DNA of 64,000 nucleotides from Synechococcus elongatus PCC 11801 (GTDB lineage Bacteria > Cyanobacteriota > Cyanobacteriia > Synechococcales > Synechococcaceae): NCBI RefSeq assembly GCF_003846445.2, contig NZ_CP030139.2, positions 1,178,001-1,242,000 on the forward strand, written 5' to 3'. A program made the position numbers and the translations under genes. Below the pieces are notes generated by a model. The model did not search any database and was not told where the DNA came from. It saw nothing but the letters and a program-made list of their open reading frames with translations. Below, piece by piece: positions 9,677-19,113 of the stretch (position 1 is its first letter; every line of letters starts with the position of its first letter).

Positions 9677-9970
9677 CTATCCGTCAGGCTCCCCAGAAGC
9701 TGAGGGAGCCGTAGCAGCAGTCAAGCGCTCAGCCAGCACGGTGAACAGCTCTTCAGGGATGCTGGCGCGCAAAGCGCGACCCAAGCGATTTTTGCGTCGG
9801 ACTTGGTTGAGACAATCGGCAGTTGGGCAGAGATAAGCCGATCGCCCCTCCCCATGATCGAGCGCGATCACCCCTGTACTGGACAGTCGAATAACCCGCC
9901 AGAACACCTGCCGGTGAGCGAGTCGCCGGCAGGCAATACAGCGTCGATACCCCTGGGGCAAACGACTCAA
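9677..9970 (-). CDS. ylxR: YlxR family RNA-binding protein (DUF448)
   Basis: 97 residues from a TTG at 9970 that overlaps the nusA TGA stop (TTGA), implying coupled translation. The core has YRRCIACRR near the start, a VIRL strand, GRSAYLCPTADC, and RKNRLGRALR, all typical of YlxR. The family sits between nusA and infB in many bacteria and has been tied to rnpB transcription and RNA binding. An upstream in-frame ATG at 10024 would lie inside nusA and give a non-conserved N-terminus, so I rejected it. A 150-bp gap to infB holds no gene. Confidence 0.85.
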   Translation of the reverse strand: MSRLPQGYRRCIACRRLAHRQVFWRVIRLSSTGVIALDHGEGRSAYLCPTADCLNQVRRKNRLGRALRASIPEELFTVLAERLTAATAPSASGEPDG

Positions 9971-11265
9971 GCCTTCTCTTCCTCCGCTGCCGCTGCTGCA
10001 CGGGCTGCATCTTCTGCTTCCCATTCCGCTAGCTCGGCTGCCTCAGCCGCCGCACGCGCTTCTTCTTCAGCAGCGATCGCGGCACGTTCTTGACGCTCTT
10101 GCACCAGTTCAGCAATGCGCTGCCCTTCGGTCACCGCGTCGTAGAGAGCCACATCCTTGATATCGATTTTCCAACCCGTCAGTCGAGCCGCAAGACGGAC
10201 ATTTTGCCCTTCTTTACCAATCGCTAAGCTGAGCTGATCTTCGTTGACCAAGACGTGGGCGATGCGACCTTCGGGGTCAACGAGCCGTACCTCTTGCACC
10301 CGAGCGGGGCTGAGAGCATTGGCGATATAGGTTGCTGGATCAGGAGACCAACGGATCACGTCGATTTTTTCACCGCGTAACTCATTCACAACAACCTGAA
10401 TCCGCGATCCCCGCGCCCCAATGCAAGCCCCGACAGGATCGACTTCCCGTTCCAGCGTATCGACAGCAATTTTGGTACGGGGACCGACATGGCGTGTGGG
10501 GGGATTCGCTTCTCGCGCAACCGCCACGATGCGGACAACACCATCCTGAATTTCAGGGACTTCGTTTTCGAACAGGTAGACGACAAGACCCGCATTCGCC
10601 CGTGAAACGATCAACTGAGGGCCACGACGGGGTACTTCGCTGACCTCTTTGAGGAAGACACGGAAGGTCGCGTTAGCGCGGTAGTTATCGTTAGGCAGTT
10701 GCTCGCGACGAGGAAGCTCCGCCTCAACTTCAGGACGACCCAAGCCACTACTCACGCCCAAGATGACCGACTGACGCTCAAAGCGCAGCACCTTGGCCAT
10801 CAAGACCGGATCTTCAAGATCTTGGAATTCTTCTTGAATCAGCTTGCGCTGATGGTCGCGCAGTTTCTGGGAGAGAACTTGCTTGGTTTGGATGGCTGCC
10901 ATGCGCCCAAAGTCGTCCTTGTCAGGCGTGACATCAAGGACAACGATCTCGCCCGCTTGGGCGTCGGGGGCAACCTCTTGCACATCAGCTAGGGCGATTT
11001 GGTGGTCCGGGTTTTCGACCTGTTCGACAATGGTTTTGGTCGCCAAGACCCGAAAGCCTTCCTGTTCGATATCGAGTTCGACATCGATGTTGTCGAAGTA
11101 GTCTTCTTCGAACTGCTCCCCGATTTGCTGCGTCCGACGATAGCGCTCATAGCCTTTGAGGAGTGCTTCTTTGAGTGCCTCTTCAATGACGTTGGCCGGC
11201 AGTTTTTTTTGCTCGCTAATGGCGTAGATCAGCTGCTCTAAACCGGGCAGGGTGACCATTGACAT
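9967..11265 (-). CDS. nusA: Transcription termination/antitermination factor NusA
   Basis: 432 residues. The N-terminal RNA polymerase binding domain starts at LEQLIYAISEQKKL. An S1 domain follows at about 135-200, then two KH domains around 230-360, with the conserved VGACIGARGSRI and AIGKEGQNVRLAARLTGWKIDI. The C-terminus is a short Ala/Glu-rich helix, without the acidic repeats of E. coli NusA, as in other cyanobacteria. GGAGG lies 8 bases before the ATG at 11265. An ATG two codons in is possible. It sits between rimP and ylxR. Confidence 0.97.
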   Translation of the reverse strand: MSMVTLPGLEQLIYAISEQKKLPANVIEEALKEALLKGYERYRRTQQIGEQFEEDYFDNIDVELDIEQEGFRVLATKTIVEQVENPDHQIALADVQEVAPDAQAGEIVVLDVTPDKDDFGRMAAIQTKQVLSQKLRDHQRKLIQEEFQDLEDPVLMAKVLRFERQSVILGVSSGLGRPEVEAELPRREQLPNDNYRANATFRVFLKEVSEVPRRGPQLIVSRANAGLVVYLFENEVPEIQDGVVRIVAVAREANPPTRHVGPRTKIAVDTLEREVDPVGACIGARGSRIQVVVNELRGEKIDVIRWSPDPATYIANALSPARVQEVRLVDPEGRIAHVLVNEDQLSLAIGKEGQNVRLAARLTGWKIDIKDVALYDAVTEGQRIAELVQERQERAAIAAEEEARAAAEAAELAEWEAEDAARAAAAAEEEKA

Positions 11266-11321
11266 AGGGGGAGCCTCCAGAGGGTGAGCGTAAGGACAAA
11301 AATGACGTTGAGGGGCGCTCG

Positions 11322-11783
11322 CTAGAGCTGTTCGATGAGCTTCACTTCCAAGACTTGATTGCGGGCAATCCGCACCGTTCGCCCTCGCTTGTTGAGATAG
11401 ACATAGTCAGCATCTCGACTGAGGAGAGTCCCTTGCTGCTCAACAGTGCCATCGTTGGGGTCGCGACTGGTCACTTGAACAGGGAAGCCTTTGAAGGAGA
11501 GAAAATCGCGATCGCTTTCGAGCGTGTCGGAGAGGCCAGGGCTAGAAATTTCCAGCACATAGGCATCGGGAATGATGTTGGCCTCATCCAACGCCAGTTC
11601 AAAGCTCCGACTCATTCGTTCGCAATCCTCAAGACCGGTATCTCCCACGCGGCTCCGAATATCCAGTCGGAGAACTGGGGGGCTTTGGTTGGTGTAGAAG
11701 ACCGCTTGGACAACCTCTAAGTCGAGGTCGTCAGCAATGGGACGGGCAAGGTCGAGGATGGCAGGAATGAGAGGGTGAGCCAT
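11322..11783 (-). CDS. rimP: Ribosome maturation factor RimP
   Basis: 153 residues, the normal length. The N-terminal alpha/beta domain contains ARPIADDLDLEVVQAVF, then DCERMSRSFELALDE and YVLEISSPGLSDTL, the RimP signature, with an SH3-like C-terminal domain. It assists 30S subunit assembly. First gene of the rimP-nusA-ylxR-infB operon. A terminator-like hairpin with seven T's ends about 15 bases before its start codon (see that entry). Confidence 0.95.
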   Translation of the reverse strand: MAHPLIPAILDLARPIADDLDLEVVQAVFYTNQSPPVLRLDIRSRVGDTGLEDCERMSRSFELALDEANIIPDAYVLEISSPGLSDTLESDRDFLSFKGFPVQVTSRDPNDGTVEQQGTLLSRDADYVYLNKRGRTVRIARNQVLEVKLIEQL

Positions 11784-11797
11784 GGTTCGCTGTCAAT

Positions 11798-11824
11798 AAA
11801 AAAAGCGGGCAAGTACTTACCCAC
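11798..11824 (-). terminator. Terminator-like hairpin in the rimP leader
   Basis: On the minus strand a stem (about 8 bp with two G-T pairs, GTAC loop, paired bases 11805-11824) is followed by seven T's at 11804-11798, the layout of a Rho-independent terminator. It lies only 15-40 bases before the rimP ATG. It could end the upstream DUF72 transcript, or attenuate the rimP-nusA-infB operon if that transcript starts further upstream. Confidence 0.65.
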
Positions 11825-11946
11825 TCCTCTAAAAGCTGCGGCAGATCCGCGGCAATTTCGCTCAGAGATGCGAATCGCGTAAGACAACCAGACAGCTCTA
11901 TCAGCTCTCATCATAAGCGCTTTCGGACAGCAGCGTGGACTGTCCA

Positions 11947-12810
11947 TTAGGAGAAGAGAGTCAACTGCTGCTGAGCCGGTGCAGGCGGCGTTGGCAGTGG
12001 GGGCACCGCGATTCCAGCTTTCTCGAGTTGCTGCTGGAAGGCGATCGCAGTGACGGGTGAGTAAATTTCCTGTGGGCAGTGCACGAAAAAGTAAATGATT
12101 TTCCCCTGCTCAAGCCATTGGCGCAGCCGTTCTTGCCATTCCGAAAGGTAGTTCAGGTTGCGATCGCGATTGGGATGGCTGATGAAGCGTACAAAAGCGT
12201 AGTCACTGATGACATCTGGGTGCAACGGCAGTTTGGGTTTGCGGCGATCGCTCGTTGCTTGCGGATCGTCTGTACCGTCGTAGAGCGGACGAGTATCGAG
12301 CAGAACGCGTCCGCAGCCATAGCGTTGCAAAAGCCGATTGAGGGACTGACGCGACTGAGGCTGGAACCAGTCAGGATGACGCGGTTCAACAGCCAGCGGC
12401 CACTGTTCTACTGGCCAAGCAGCTAGAAATTGGGCGAGATCCGCGATCGCAGCAGGGCCATAGCGCGGCGGCAGTTGCAGGAAGGCAGGTCCAAGGCGAT
12501 CGCCTAAGGGCTCCAGTTGACGGCGAAACGCTGCCGCCGCTTCGATCTGAGCTGCCAAGGAACCGACATGACTCAGCGATCGCGGCAACTTTAGACAAAA
12601 GCGAAAACCCTCAGGCGTCTCTTGCCGCCAGCGCTGAACGGTTTCAGTTGAGGGAATCGAGTAAAAAGTCGTGTTGCCTTCGACAGCAGTAAGGCGTTCG
12701 CCATAGCGGCGCAGAAAAGCATCACTGCCCGTACCGGCGGGATAGAACGAACCAACCCAGTCGCGATAGGCCCAAACGGCGCATCCCAGCCAGAACTGTT
12801 GCTTTTCCAT
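11947..12810 (-). CDS. DUF72 (YecE-like) protein
   Basis: 287 residues from the ATG at 12810, which begins MEKQQFWLGCAVWAYRDWVG, the typical DUF72 opening. The longer frame to 12903 adds a non-conserved, HIP1-containing stretch. DUF72 is a TIM-barrel family with conserved YWVG/W-Y-FYP and EPRHPDW motifs; both FYP and VEPRHPDW are visible here. FVRFISHPNRD and YFFVHCPQEIYSPV are also typical. The biochemical role is unknown. It diverges from the glycosyltransferase cluster, and its transcript runs towards rimP. Confidence 0.85.
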   Translation of the reverse strand: MEKQQFWLGCAVWAYRDWVGSFYPAGTGSDAFLRRYGERLTAVEGNTTFYSIPSTETVQRWRQETPEGFRFCLKLPRSLSHVGSLAAQIEAAAAFRRQLEPLGDRLGPAFLQLPPRYGPAAIADLAQFLAAWPVEQWPLAVEPRHPDWFQPQSRQSLNRLLQRYGCGRVLLDTRPLYDGTDDPQATSDRRKPKLPLHPDVISDYAFVRFISHPNRDRNLNYLSEWQERLRQWLEQGKIIYFFVHCPQEIYSPVTAIAFQQQLEKAGIAVPPLPTPPAPAQQQLTLFS

Positions 12811-12925
12811 CGTGACTCTCAGGGCGATCGCAGAAGCCTGTCCCAAACAGCGTACGGTGAGAAGGAGATCCGCGATCGCGGATTCAAGTTGATGCAAAAG
12901 CAAGGGGAGCTGTAGTCCAGCCGTA

Positions 12926-14011
12926 ATGAGAGTTGCGATCGTTCACTACTGGCTGGTGCAAATGCGCGGCGGCGAGCGGGTGCTAGAAGCCCTGTGCGAT
13001 CTCTTTCCAGAGGCTGACCTGTTTACCCATGTCTGCGATCGCGATCGCCTGAGTCCAACGTTGCAGCGGCACCGCATCCAAACCAGCTTCATTCAACGAC
13101 TGCCAGCAGCCAAACGTCGCTATCCGACTTATCTGCCGCTGATGCCCTTCGCACTGGAGCAATTCGATCTGCGCGGCTATGACCTCGTGATCAGCAGTGA
13201 GTCTGGTCCTGCCAAAGGCGTGATCACCGATCCCAACAGCCTCCACGTTTGCTATTGTCACAGCCCCATGCGCTACCTCTGGGACTTGGCGCCCAGCTAT
13301 CGTCGTCAAGCGGGTTGGCTGAAACGCCGTGCCATGGATTTGTTGTTGCCACCATTGCGGGTTTGGGATCAGGCCACAGCTCAGCGTGTTGATCATTTTT
13401 TGGCCAATTCCCGCTTTGTTGCGCAGCGAATTCGCAAGTATTACCGGCGTGAGGCGACCGTTCTGCACCCGCCCGTCAATGCCGAGCGCTTTGCGATCGT
13501 GCCCGATGGTCCTGAAGACTTCTACCTTTATCTCGGGCAACTGGTGCCTTATAAGCGAGCAGATTTAGCCGTCGCTGCCTGTACGGCGCTCGGTAAGCGG
13601 CTCATCGTTATTGGGGATGGTGAGGAGCGATCGCGGCTAGAAAAATTGGCAGGGCCTACCGTGCAGTTTCTCGGTCGCCAATCCGATGCTGCGATCGCCA
13701 GCTACTACCAACGCTGTCGGGCACTCTTGTTTCCCGGTGTGGAAGACTTTGGCATTGTGCCGTTGGAAGCCATGGCCAGTGGCCGCCCTGTAATTGCTTA
13801 CGAGGATGGCGGTGCATTGGAAACAGTGAAAGCGGGTGAGACCGGTCTTTTCTTCAACAACGCGACTGTGGAAGGCTTAACGACCGCGATCGCCCAGTTC
13901 GAAGCCAGTCAGGGACAGTTTGATCCAGTGGCCATTCGGACTCACGCTTTGAGCTTTGATTGCGATACTTTCAAAGCGAACTTCCAGCACTTCCTCGCTT
14001 CGGTGCTCTAG
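12926..14011 (+). CDS. GT4 family glycosyltransferase (WbaZ-like)
   Basis: 361 residues, GT-B fold. The N-terminal domain begins MRVAIVHYWLVQMRGGERVLEAL with the glycine-rich acceptor loop. A HVCYCHSPMRYLWDL segment is typical of WbaZ-type mannosyltransferases. The C-terminal nucleotide-sugar domain has LGQLVPYKRADLAV and the EX7E motif in GVEDFGIVPLEAMASG. It probably adds a sugar from an NDP donor to a lipid-linked oligosaccharide at the cytoplasmic face. The ATG immediately precedes the conserved core. First of four contiguous sugar-transfer genes, 2 bp before the next. Confidence 0.88.
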   Translation: MRVAIVHYWLVQMRGGERVLEALCDLFPEADLFTHVCDRDRLSPTLQRHRIQTSFIQRLPAAKRRYPTYLPLMPFALEQFDLRGYDLVISSESGPAKGVITDPNSLHVCYCHSPMRYLWDLAPSYRRQAGWLKRRAMDLLLPPLRVWDQATAQRVDHFLANSRFVAQRIRKYYRREATVLHPPVNAERFAIVPDGPEDFYLYLGQLVPYKRADLAVAACTALGKRLIVIGDGEERSRLEKLAGPTVQFLGRQSDAAIASYYQRCRALLFPGVEDFGIVPLEAMASGRPVIAYEDGGALETVKAGETGLFFNNATVEGLTTAIAQFEASQGQFDPVAIRTHALSFDCDTFKANFQHFLASVL

Positions 14012-14013
14012 GT

Positions 14014-15417
14014 ATGCCAGGCCAACGGTCTTGGATTCGTCCCTACGAGCGACAACTGCCTTATCTGCAGCTTGCGCTCGACTTGCTGCTGATTGTGATT
14101 AACGCAGTCATCGCTTTTCGGCTGCGCTTCGAGTTCAGTTATTTCCAAGACAACGCGCGTTACCTCTTGCCACTGCTGCTGGCTTTACCCGCTGCGGCCA
14201 TCTATTTCCCGCTGTTCAACCTCTACGACTCGTGGCGCGGGCGATCGATGATCCCGCTGATGTTGCGGGTGGCAGCAGCTTGGGGACTGACGATCGCCAC
14301 AACCGTCACGATTATTTTCGCTCTGCACTACGGCAGTGCCTTTTCACGGCTTTGGTTTACAACTTGGGCGATCGGGACGCTCTACAGCTTTGGGCTGCTG
14401 CGGCTGCTCTGGGTGGCAGGGCTACAACTGATGCGCCACAAAGGCTGGAATGAGCGTCGTCTACTGATTGTCGGAGCCGGTGATCTGGGTCAAGTCTTGG
14501 CCGATCGCCTTGCCAATGCCCGCTGGACGGGGCTGCGAGTCGTGGGCTTTTTGGACGACAACCCCGAGCTCGAAGGGCAAAACTATCGAGGTATTCCCAT
14601 CACAGCCAACGTTGATCAGATCGAAGACTGGATTGGCCGCTTTGATGCCCACGAAGTCTGGCTAGCGCTGCCGCTCCGCGCGCAAGAACGCGTACAAGAA
14701 ATCCTGCATCTACTGCGCCACAGTACGATCACGATTCGTCTGATTCCAGACGTTTTCAGCTTCCGATTGATCAATCACGGCTTTACAGAAGTCCTCGGTG
14801 TACCGCTGATTGACCTCAATGCCACGCCGATGATGGGCTCGAATCGCTTCATTAAGGCGATCGAAGACAAAGTATTGGCTGGCATTATTCTGCTGCTAGC
14901 TAGTCCCGTGATGATAGCGATCGCGATCGCTATCAAGTTGACCTCACCAGGGCCGATCTTCTACCGGCAAGAGCGGATTGGCTGGAATGGTCAGCCATTC
15001 ATGATGCTCAAGTTCCGGTCGATGCCCGTCAATTCCGAAGCGGGTGGTGTGCAGTGGGGCAAAGCCTACGCCAAACCCACGACGCCCTTAGGTGGACTAC
15101 TACGCCGTACCAGCCTGGACGAGTTACCGCAGTTCATCAATGTGCTGCGCGGCGAGATGTCGATTGTCGGCCCACGTCCTGAGCGATCGCTGTTTGTCGA
15201 GCAGTTCAAGGACGAAATTCCCGACTACATGAAGAAACACATGGTCAAGGCGGGAATTACGGGCTGGGCACAGGTGAATGGGCTGCGCGGCGACACGGAT
15301 CTACGCAAGCGGATTGAGTACGACCTCTACTACATCGAAAATTGGTCGCTGGCGTTTGATCTGAAAATTATTGGTATGACGCTGCTGAAAGGCTTCGTCA
15401 GTCGCAATGCGTATTAG
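14014..15417 (+). CDS. Polyprenyl glycosylphosphotransferase (WbaP/CpsE type)
   Basis: 467 residues from the ATG at 14014. The frame extends 18 codons back into the GT4 gene, which I reject. The N-terminal third holds about four transmembrane helices. A CoA-binding-like Rossmann region follows (LLIVGAGDLGQVLADRL). The last 200 residues form the bacterial sugar transferase domain: SPGPIFYRQERIGWNG, MLKFRSM, RRTSLDELPQFINVL, SIVGPRPE and GITGWAQVNGLRG. The enzyme moves a sugar-1-phosphate, usually glucose or galactose, onto undecaprenyl phosphate and so begins repeat-unit assembly. This is the committed step of the cluster and indicates exopolysaccharide or O-antigen synthesis. Confidence 0.92.
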   Translation: MPGQRSWIRPYERQLPYLQLALDLLLIVINAVIAFRLRFEFSYFQDNARYLLPLLLALPAAAIYFPLFNLYDSWRGRSMIPLMLRVAAAWGLTIATTVTIIFALHYGSAFSRLWFTTWAIGTLYSFGLLRLLWVAGLQLMRHKGWNERRLLIVGAGDLGQVLADRLANARWTGLRVVGFLDDNPELEGQNYRGIPITANVDQIEDWIGRFDAHEVWLALPLRAQERVQEILHLLRHSTITIRLIPDVFSFRLINHGFTEVLGVPLIDLNATPMMGSNRFIKAIEDKVLAGIILLLASPVMIAIAIAIKLTSPGPIFYRQERIGWNGQPFMMLKFRSMPVNSEAGGVQWGKAYAKPTTPLGGLLRRTSLDELPQFINVLRGEMSIVGPRPERSLFVEQFKDEIPDYMKKHMVKAGITGWAQVNGLRGDTDLRKRIEYDLYYIENWSLAFDLKIIGMTLLKGFVSRNAY

Positions 15418-15420
15418 TGC

Positions 15421-16164
15421 GTGCCCAAGCTTTCTCTGATTATTGCCACCTATAACGATGCGATTGGTTTGGCGCGTTGTCTCGACAGTATCGAGCAGCA
15501 AACGGTGCGAGCCGATTGCGAAGTGTTGGTGTTCGATAACGCCTCTAGCGATGGCACGGTGGAGCTGCTCAAGGATCGGAGCGATCGCCTCGACTACTGG
15601 GAAAGTGAGCGCGATCGCGGTATCTATCACGCTTGGAACAAGGCGATCGCCCGTACCAGTGGCGATTACGTTGCCTTCGTTGGGGCGGATGACTATTACG
15701 CCAGTCCAACAGCACTGCAACAACTGCTGGAGCTGACCGTAGGGCAGCCCGACTTGGTCAGCGGCCGCAATGCCTACTACAGTGCTGAGGGTAAATTTCT
15801 CCGCAACTGGGGCTACGCCTGGGATTGGCAGCGGATGCGGGAGTCGATGATCCTCAGTCATCCCGGTTTGCTGATGCGGCGATCGCTGTTCGATCGCATT
15901 GGGCTGTTTGATGAGCGGTTTCGGATCTGCGGCGATTATGACTGGCTGCTGCGGCTGCCGCCCGATCTGAAAGCAGTCCACACCAATCAGGTCATCCTTT
16001 GCCTGAGCATGGGCGGCGTCAGCAATACCCAAGTGGGTCGCGTCTTTGCGGAGACTTTCCGTGCCCAACATCGCCAGCCCGACTTGGGACTGTGGCGCAG
16101 TGGTGCCTACTGGCTCTTGAATTGGCTCAAGTACGGTCGCCGTAAACTCATAGGACTGGCTTAG
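15421..16164 (+). CDS. GT2 family glycosyltransferase
   Basis: 247 residues, GT-A fold. It opens with PKLSLIIATYNDAIGLARCL, continues with VFDNASSDGTVELL, and has a DxD-type GADDYY metal and nucleotide motif at about residue 82. WcaA/colanic-acid-type enzymes look alike. The GTG start is 3 bp after the preceding stop and matches the family N-terminus. Donor and acceptor sugars cannot be told from sequence. Third gene of the polysaccharide cluster. Confidence 0.87.
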   Translation: MPKLSLIIATYNDAIGLARCLDSIEQQTVRADCEVLVFDNASSDGTVELLKDRSDRLDYWESERDRGIYHAWNKAIARTSGDYVAFVGADDYYASPTALQQLLELTVGQPDLVSGRNAYYSAEGKFLRNWGYAWDWQRMRESMILSHPGLLMRRSLFDRIGLFDERFRICGDYDWLLRLPPDLKAVHTNQVILCLSMGGVSNTQVGRVFAETFRAQHRQPDLGLWRSGAYWLLNWLKYGRRKLIGLA

Positions 16165-16178
16165 GTGCAGACGCGATC

Positions 16179-17240
16179 GTGGGCAATCTGTTAGTCAACT
16201 TGGCGATGGTGCTGCGCCAGCCGACAGGGATCAGTACCTATGCCCTCAGCTTGCTGCCCCATCTGCGATCGCTGCAACCCACCCTGCTGAGCGATCGCCT
16301 CTACGACGGCTTCACCCATCAACTGATTTCCCACAAGCTCTGTAGCGATCGCGGTCGGCGGGCTCGCCTGCGTCGGCTGTACTGGACGCAGACGCAAATT
16401 CCTAAGATCTACCGACGTTTGAACAGTCGCCTGCTGTTTTCGCCCGCTCCTGAAGCTCCGATCGATCGCCACTGTCGATTGGTGGTGATGGTGCATGATC
16501 TCCGGCCTTTGAAGTTGCCATCTCAGTCTTGGCAGACCTACTACTTCCGCTGGGTGGTGCCCAAGGTGGTTGCCCAAGCCAGTCATGTGATCTGTAACTC
16601 GGAAGCAACCGCTGCTGATCTCTGTGACTTCTACCAGCTCCCTGCTCAGAAAATTACGCCGATCTACCTCGGCTACGATCGCCAGCATTACCAACCTTGG
16701 CAGGGCAAGACCGGCAATTACTTCCTGCACATTGGGCAGCAGTTTCCCCACAAGAATCTCGAGCGGCTGATTCGCGCCTTTGCCCAGCTGCCAGCGGACT
16801 ATCAGCTCTACTTGGCAGGCAGTCGTCATCCATCGGAAACGCCAAGGTTGGAGCAGCTCGTCCAAAGTTTGGGGCTGCAGGAACGCGTTCGATTGCTGCG
16901 CTATGTGGACTATGCGGATCTGCCACAGTTGATTGGTGGGGCGATCGCGCTGGTTTATCCCAGCCTCTGGGAAGGCTTTGGCCTGCCTATTTTGGAAGCG
17001 ATGGCTTGCGGCACGCCCGTGATCACCTCCAACTGCTCCTCTCTGCCAGAGGTAGGAGGAGAGGCGGTGCTGTATGTCGATCCCTATCAGGTGGAGGCGA
17101 TCGCCTCTGCTATGAAATCGTTAATTAGCGATGGATCGTTACGGGCTGATCTCCGCCAGCAAGGGTTCGCCCAAGTCCAGCGCTTCAACTGGGAAAAAAC
17201 TGGTAAGGAGACTTGCGAGATCCTGAAGCAATTTCTCTAA
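16179..17240 (+). CDS. GT4 family glycosyltransferase
   Basis: 353 residues, GT-B fold. [21 protein letters not shown] opens the protein. The C-terminal domain has [18 protein letters not shown] and the EX7E region [19 protein letters not shown], then SLPEVGGEA, all typical of GT4 enzymes such as mannosyl- or rhamnosyltransferases. GTG start 14 bp after the GT2 gene. An alternative GTG further upstream is in another frame. Last gene of the four-gene cluster; no flippase or polymerase gene is adjacent, so those steps must be encoded elsewhere (murJ at 29.5 kb serves lipid II). Confidence 0.88.
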   Translation: MGNLLVNLAMVLRQPTGISTYALSLLPHLRSLQPTLLSDRLYDGFTHQLISHKLCSDRGRRARLRRLYWTQTQIPKIYRRLNSRLLFSPAPEAPIDRHCRLVVMVHDLRPLKLPSQSWQTYYFRWVVPKVVAQASHVICNSEATAADLCDFYQLPAQKITPIYLGYDRQHYQPWQGKTGNYFLHIGQQFPHKNLERLIRAFAQLPADYQLYLAGSRHPSETPRLEQLVQSLGLQERVRLLRYVDYADLPQLIGGAIALVYPSLWEGFGLPILEAMACGTPVITSNCSSLPEVGGEAVLYVDPYQVEAIASAMKSLISDGSLRADLRQQGFAQVQRFNWEKTGKETCEILKQFL

Positions 17241-17363
17241 AACAGCACGGATCCGCCCCAGCTCTGCCTTGCAACAGATTAAGAACTGGAAAAGTTCTGA
17301 GCGATCGCACACAGAAAATCGCGATCGCGCCGATAGACTAGCGAGGTCGCTCCCAGCTTGTCT

Positions 17364-18950
17364 ATGACCGCTCAGCAGCTCTGGCAACGCTATCTCGATT
17401 GGCTCTACTACGACCCCACGCTGGAGTTTTACCTCGACATCAGCCGCATGGGCTTTGATGACGCCTTCGTGACAACCATGCAGCCCAAGTTCCAGCATGC
17501 CTTTGCGGCAATGGCAGAACTGGAAGCCGGAGCGATCGCCAACCCCGATGAGCAGCGGATGGTCGGCCACTATTGGCTCCGCGATCCTGAGTTAGCACCC
17601 ACACCCGAGCTGCAAGCCCAAATTCGCGACACGCTAGCAGCCATCCAAGACTTTGCGCTCAAAGTTCACAGTGGGGTTCTGCGTCCACCTACTGGATCAC
17701 GCTTCACAGACATTCTTTCGATTGGGATTGGTGGGTCAGCCTTAGGACCCCAGTTTGTTGCAGAGGCATTGGCCCCCGACGATGCCCTACTGAACATTCA
17801 CTTCTTTGACAACACCGATCCGGCTGGCTTTGATCGCGTTTTGGCACGACTGGGCGATCGTCTAGCATCAACTCTGGTGATCGTCATCTCTAAATCTGGC
17901 GGCACCCCCGAAACCCGCAACGGCATGCTGGAAGTGCAAGCGGCTTTTGCCCAGCGTGGCATTGCCTTTGGCCCCCAAGCGGTTGCCGTGACGGGCGTTG
18001 GTAGCCATCTCGATCAAGTCGCGATCGCGGAAGGATGGCTGGCTCGCTTCCCGATGGAAGACTGGGTGGGTGGCCGCACCTCAGAACTCTCAGCCGTTGG
18101 GCTGCTGTCGGCTGCACTGTTGGGCATCGACATCACGGCCATGCTGACGGGGGCACGGCAGATGGATACGCTCACTCGCGTACCAGATCTGCGCCGTAAC
18201 CCAGCGGCACTACTCGCCCTGAGTTGGTACTGGGCAGGCAATGGGCAAGGCCAAAAAGACATGGTGATCCTGCCCTATAAGGACAGCCTGCTCCTGTTTA
18301 GCCGCTACCTGCAGCAGTTGATTATGGAGTCGCTCGGCAAAGAGCGCGATCTCCTCGGCAAAGTCGTTCACCAAGGTATTGCGGTCTACGGCAACAAGGG
18401 CTCGACCGACCAGCATGCCTATGTGCAGCAGTTGCGCGAAGGCATCGCCAATTTCTTTGCCACCTTCATCGAGGTTCTGGAAGACCGGAACGGGCCATCA
18501 CCAGCTGTCGAGCCCGGCATCACTAGCGGCGACTACCTCAGTGGTCTGTTGCAGGGAACCCGCGCCGCACTCTACGAAAATGGCCGAGAGTCAATCACAA
18601 TCACCGTGCCTCGCGTTGATGCAGAACAGGTTGGAGCCTTGATTGCGCTCTACGAGCGGGCGGTGGGCCTCTATGCCAGTCTGGTCAACATCAATGCCTA
18701 TCACCAGCCAGGGGTAGAAGCGGGCAAAAAAGCTGCAGCCAGTGTGTTGGCGCTGCAACGGCAGATTGTGGAGCTACTTCAGCAAGGGCAGCCGCTTGCG
18801 ATCGCGGCGATCGCAGAAGCTCTAGGCCAAACGGAGCAAGTCGAGACGATCTATAAAATTCTGCGTCACCTTGCAGCGAATGGTCGGGGTGTCCAGTTGA
18901 GCGGCGATCGCCACGACCCTCTGAGCCTGGTCGCCAGTTGGCAAACCTGA
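17364..18950 (+). CDS. pgi: Glucose-6-phosphate isomerase
   Basis: 528 residues from the ATG at 17364; a TTG two codons earlier is possible. The enzyme interconverts glucose 6-phosphate and fructose 6-phosphate in glycolysis, the oxidative pentose phosphate route and glycogen synthesis. Visible landmarks are [41 protein letters not shown] and [18 protein letters not shown], covering the phosphate-binding and catalytic regions. Length is normal for the cyanobacterial form. It is monocistronic and convergent with cpcG. It lies next to the glycosyltransferase cluster, which shares hexose-phosphate precursors, but a functional link is only inferred. Confidence 0.97.
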   Translation: MTAQQLWQRYLDWLYYDPTLEFYLDISRMGFDDAFVTTMQPKFQHAFAAMAELEAGAIANPDEQRMVGHYWLRDPELAPTPELQAQIRDTLAAIQDFALKVHSGVLRPPTGSRFTDILSIGIGGSALGPQFVAEALAPDDALLNIHFFDNTDPAGFDRVLARLGDRLASTLVIVISKSGGTPETRNGMLEVQAAFAQRGIAFGPQAVAVTGVGSHLDQVAIAEGWLARFPMEDWVGGRTSELSAVGLLSAALLGIDITAMLTGARQMDTLTRVPDLRRNPAALLALSWYWAGNGQGQKDMVILPYKDSLLLFSRYLQQLIMESLGKERDLLGKVVHQGIAVYGNKGSTDQHAYVQQLREGIANFFATFIEVLEDRNGPSPAVEPGITSGDYLSGLLQGTRAALYENGRESITITVPRVDAEQVGALIALYERAVGLYASLVNINAYHQPGVEAGKKAAASVLALQRQIVELLQQGQPLAIAAIAEALGQTEQVETIYKILRHLAANGRGVQLSGDRHDPLSLVASWQT

Positions 18951-18983
18951 GCCCTTGAGTCTCCTCAGGAGGCAACAGCTTTA

Positions 18984-19005
18984 ACAAGGGGCTTACGCCC
19001 CTTGT
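18984..19005 (+). terminator. Hairpin downstream of pgi
   Basis: Perfect 9-bp inverted repeat ACAAGGGGC / GCCCCTTGT with a TTAC loop, about 35 bases past the pgi stop. The following bases (CGCTTAC) are not a T-run, so it is a weak terminator or an mRNA-stabilising stem. Confidence 0.5.
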
Positions 19006-19046
19006 CGCTTACACAATGGCAAGTTGTGTACAAATGCACAAACAAA

Positions 19047-19077
19047 GCTGCTGCTCTCCTCTCTGGAAAGCAGCAGC
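19047..19077 (-). terminator. cpcG terminator
   Basis: Stem of 9 bp: GCTGCTGCT at 19047-19055 pairs with AGCAGCAGC at 19069-19077. On the minus strand it is followed by TTTGTTTGTG. It starts about 37 bases after the cpcG stop. Confidence 0.7.
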
Positions 19078-19113
19078 CTCAGCAATGCTAGGGGTTAGGG
19101 AGTGACCCGAGCC

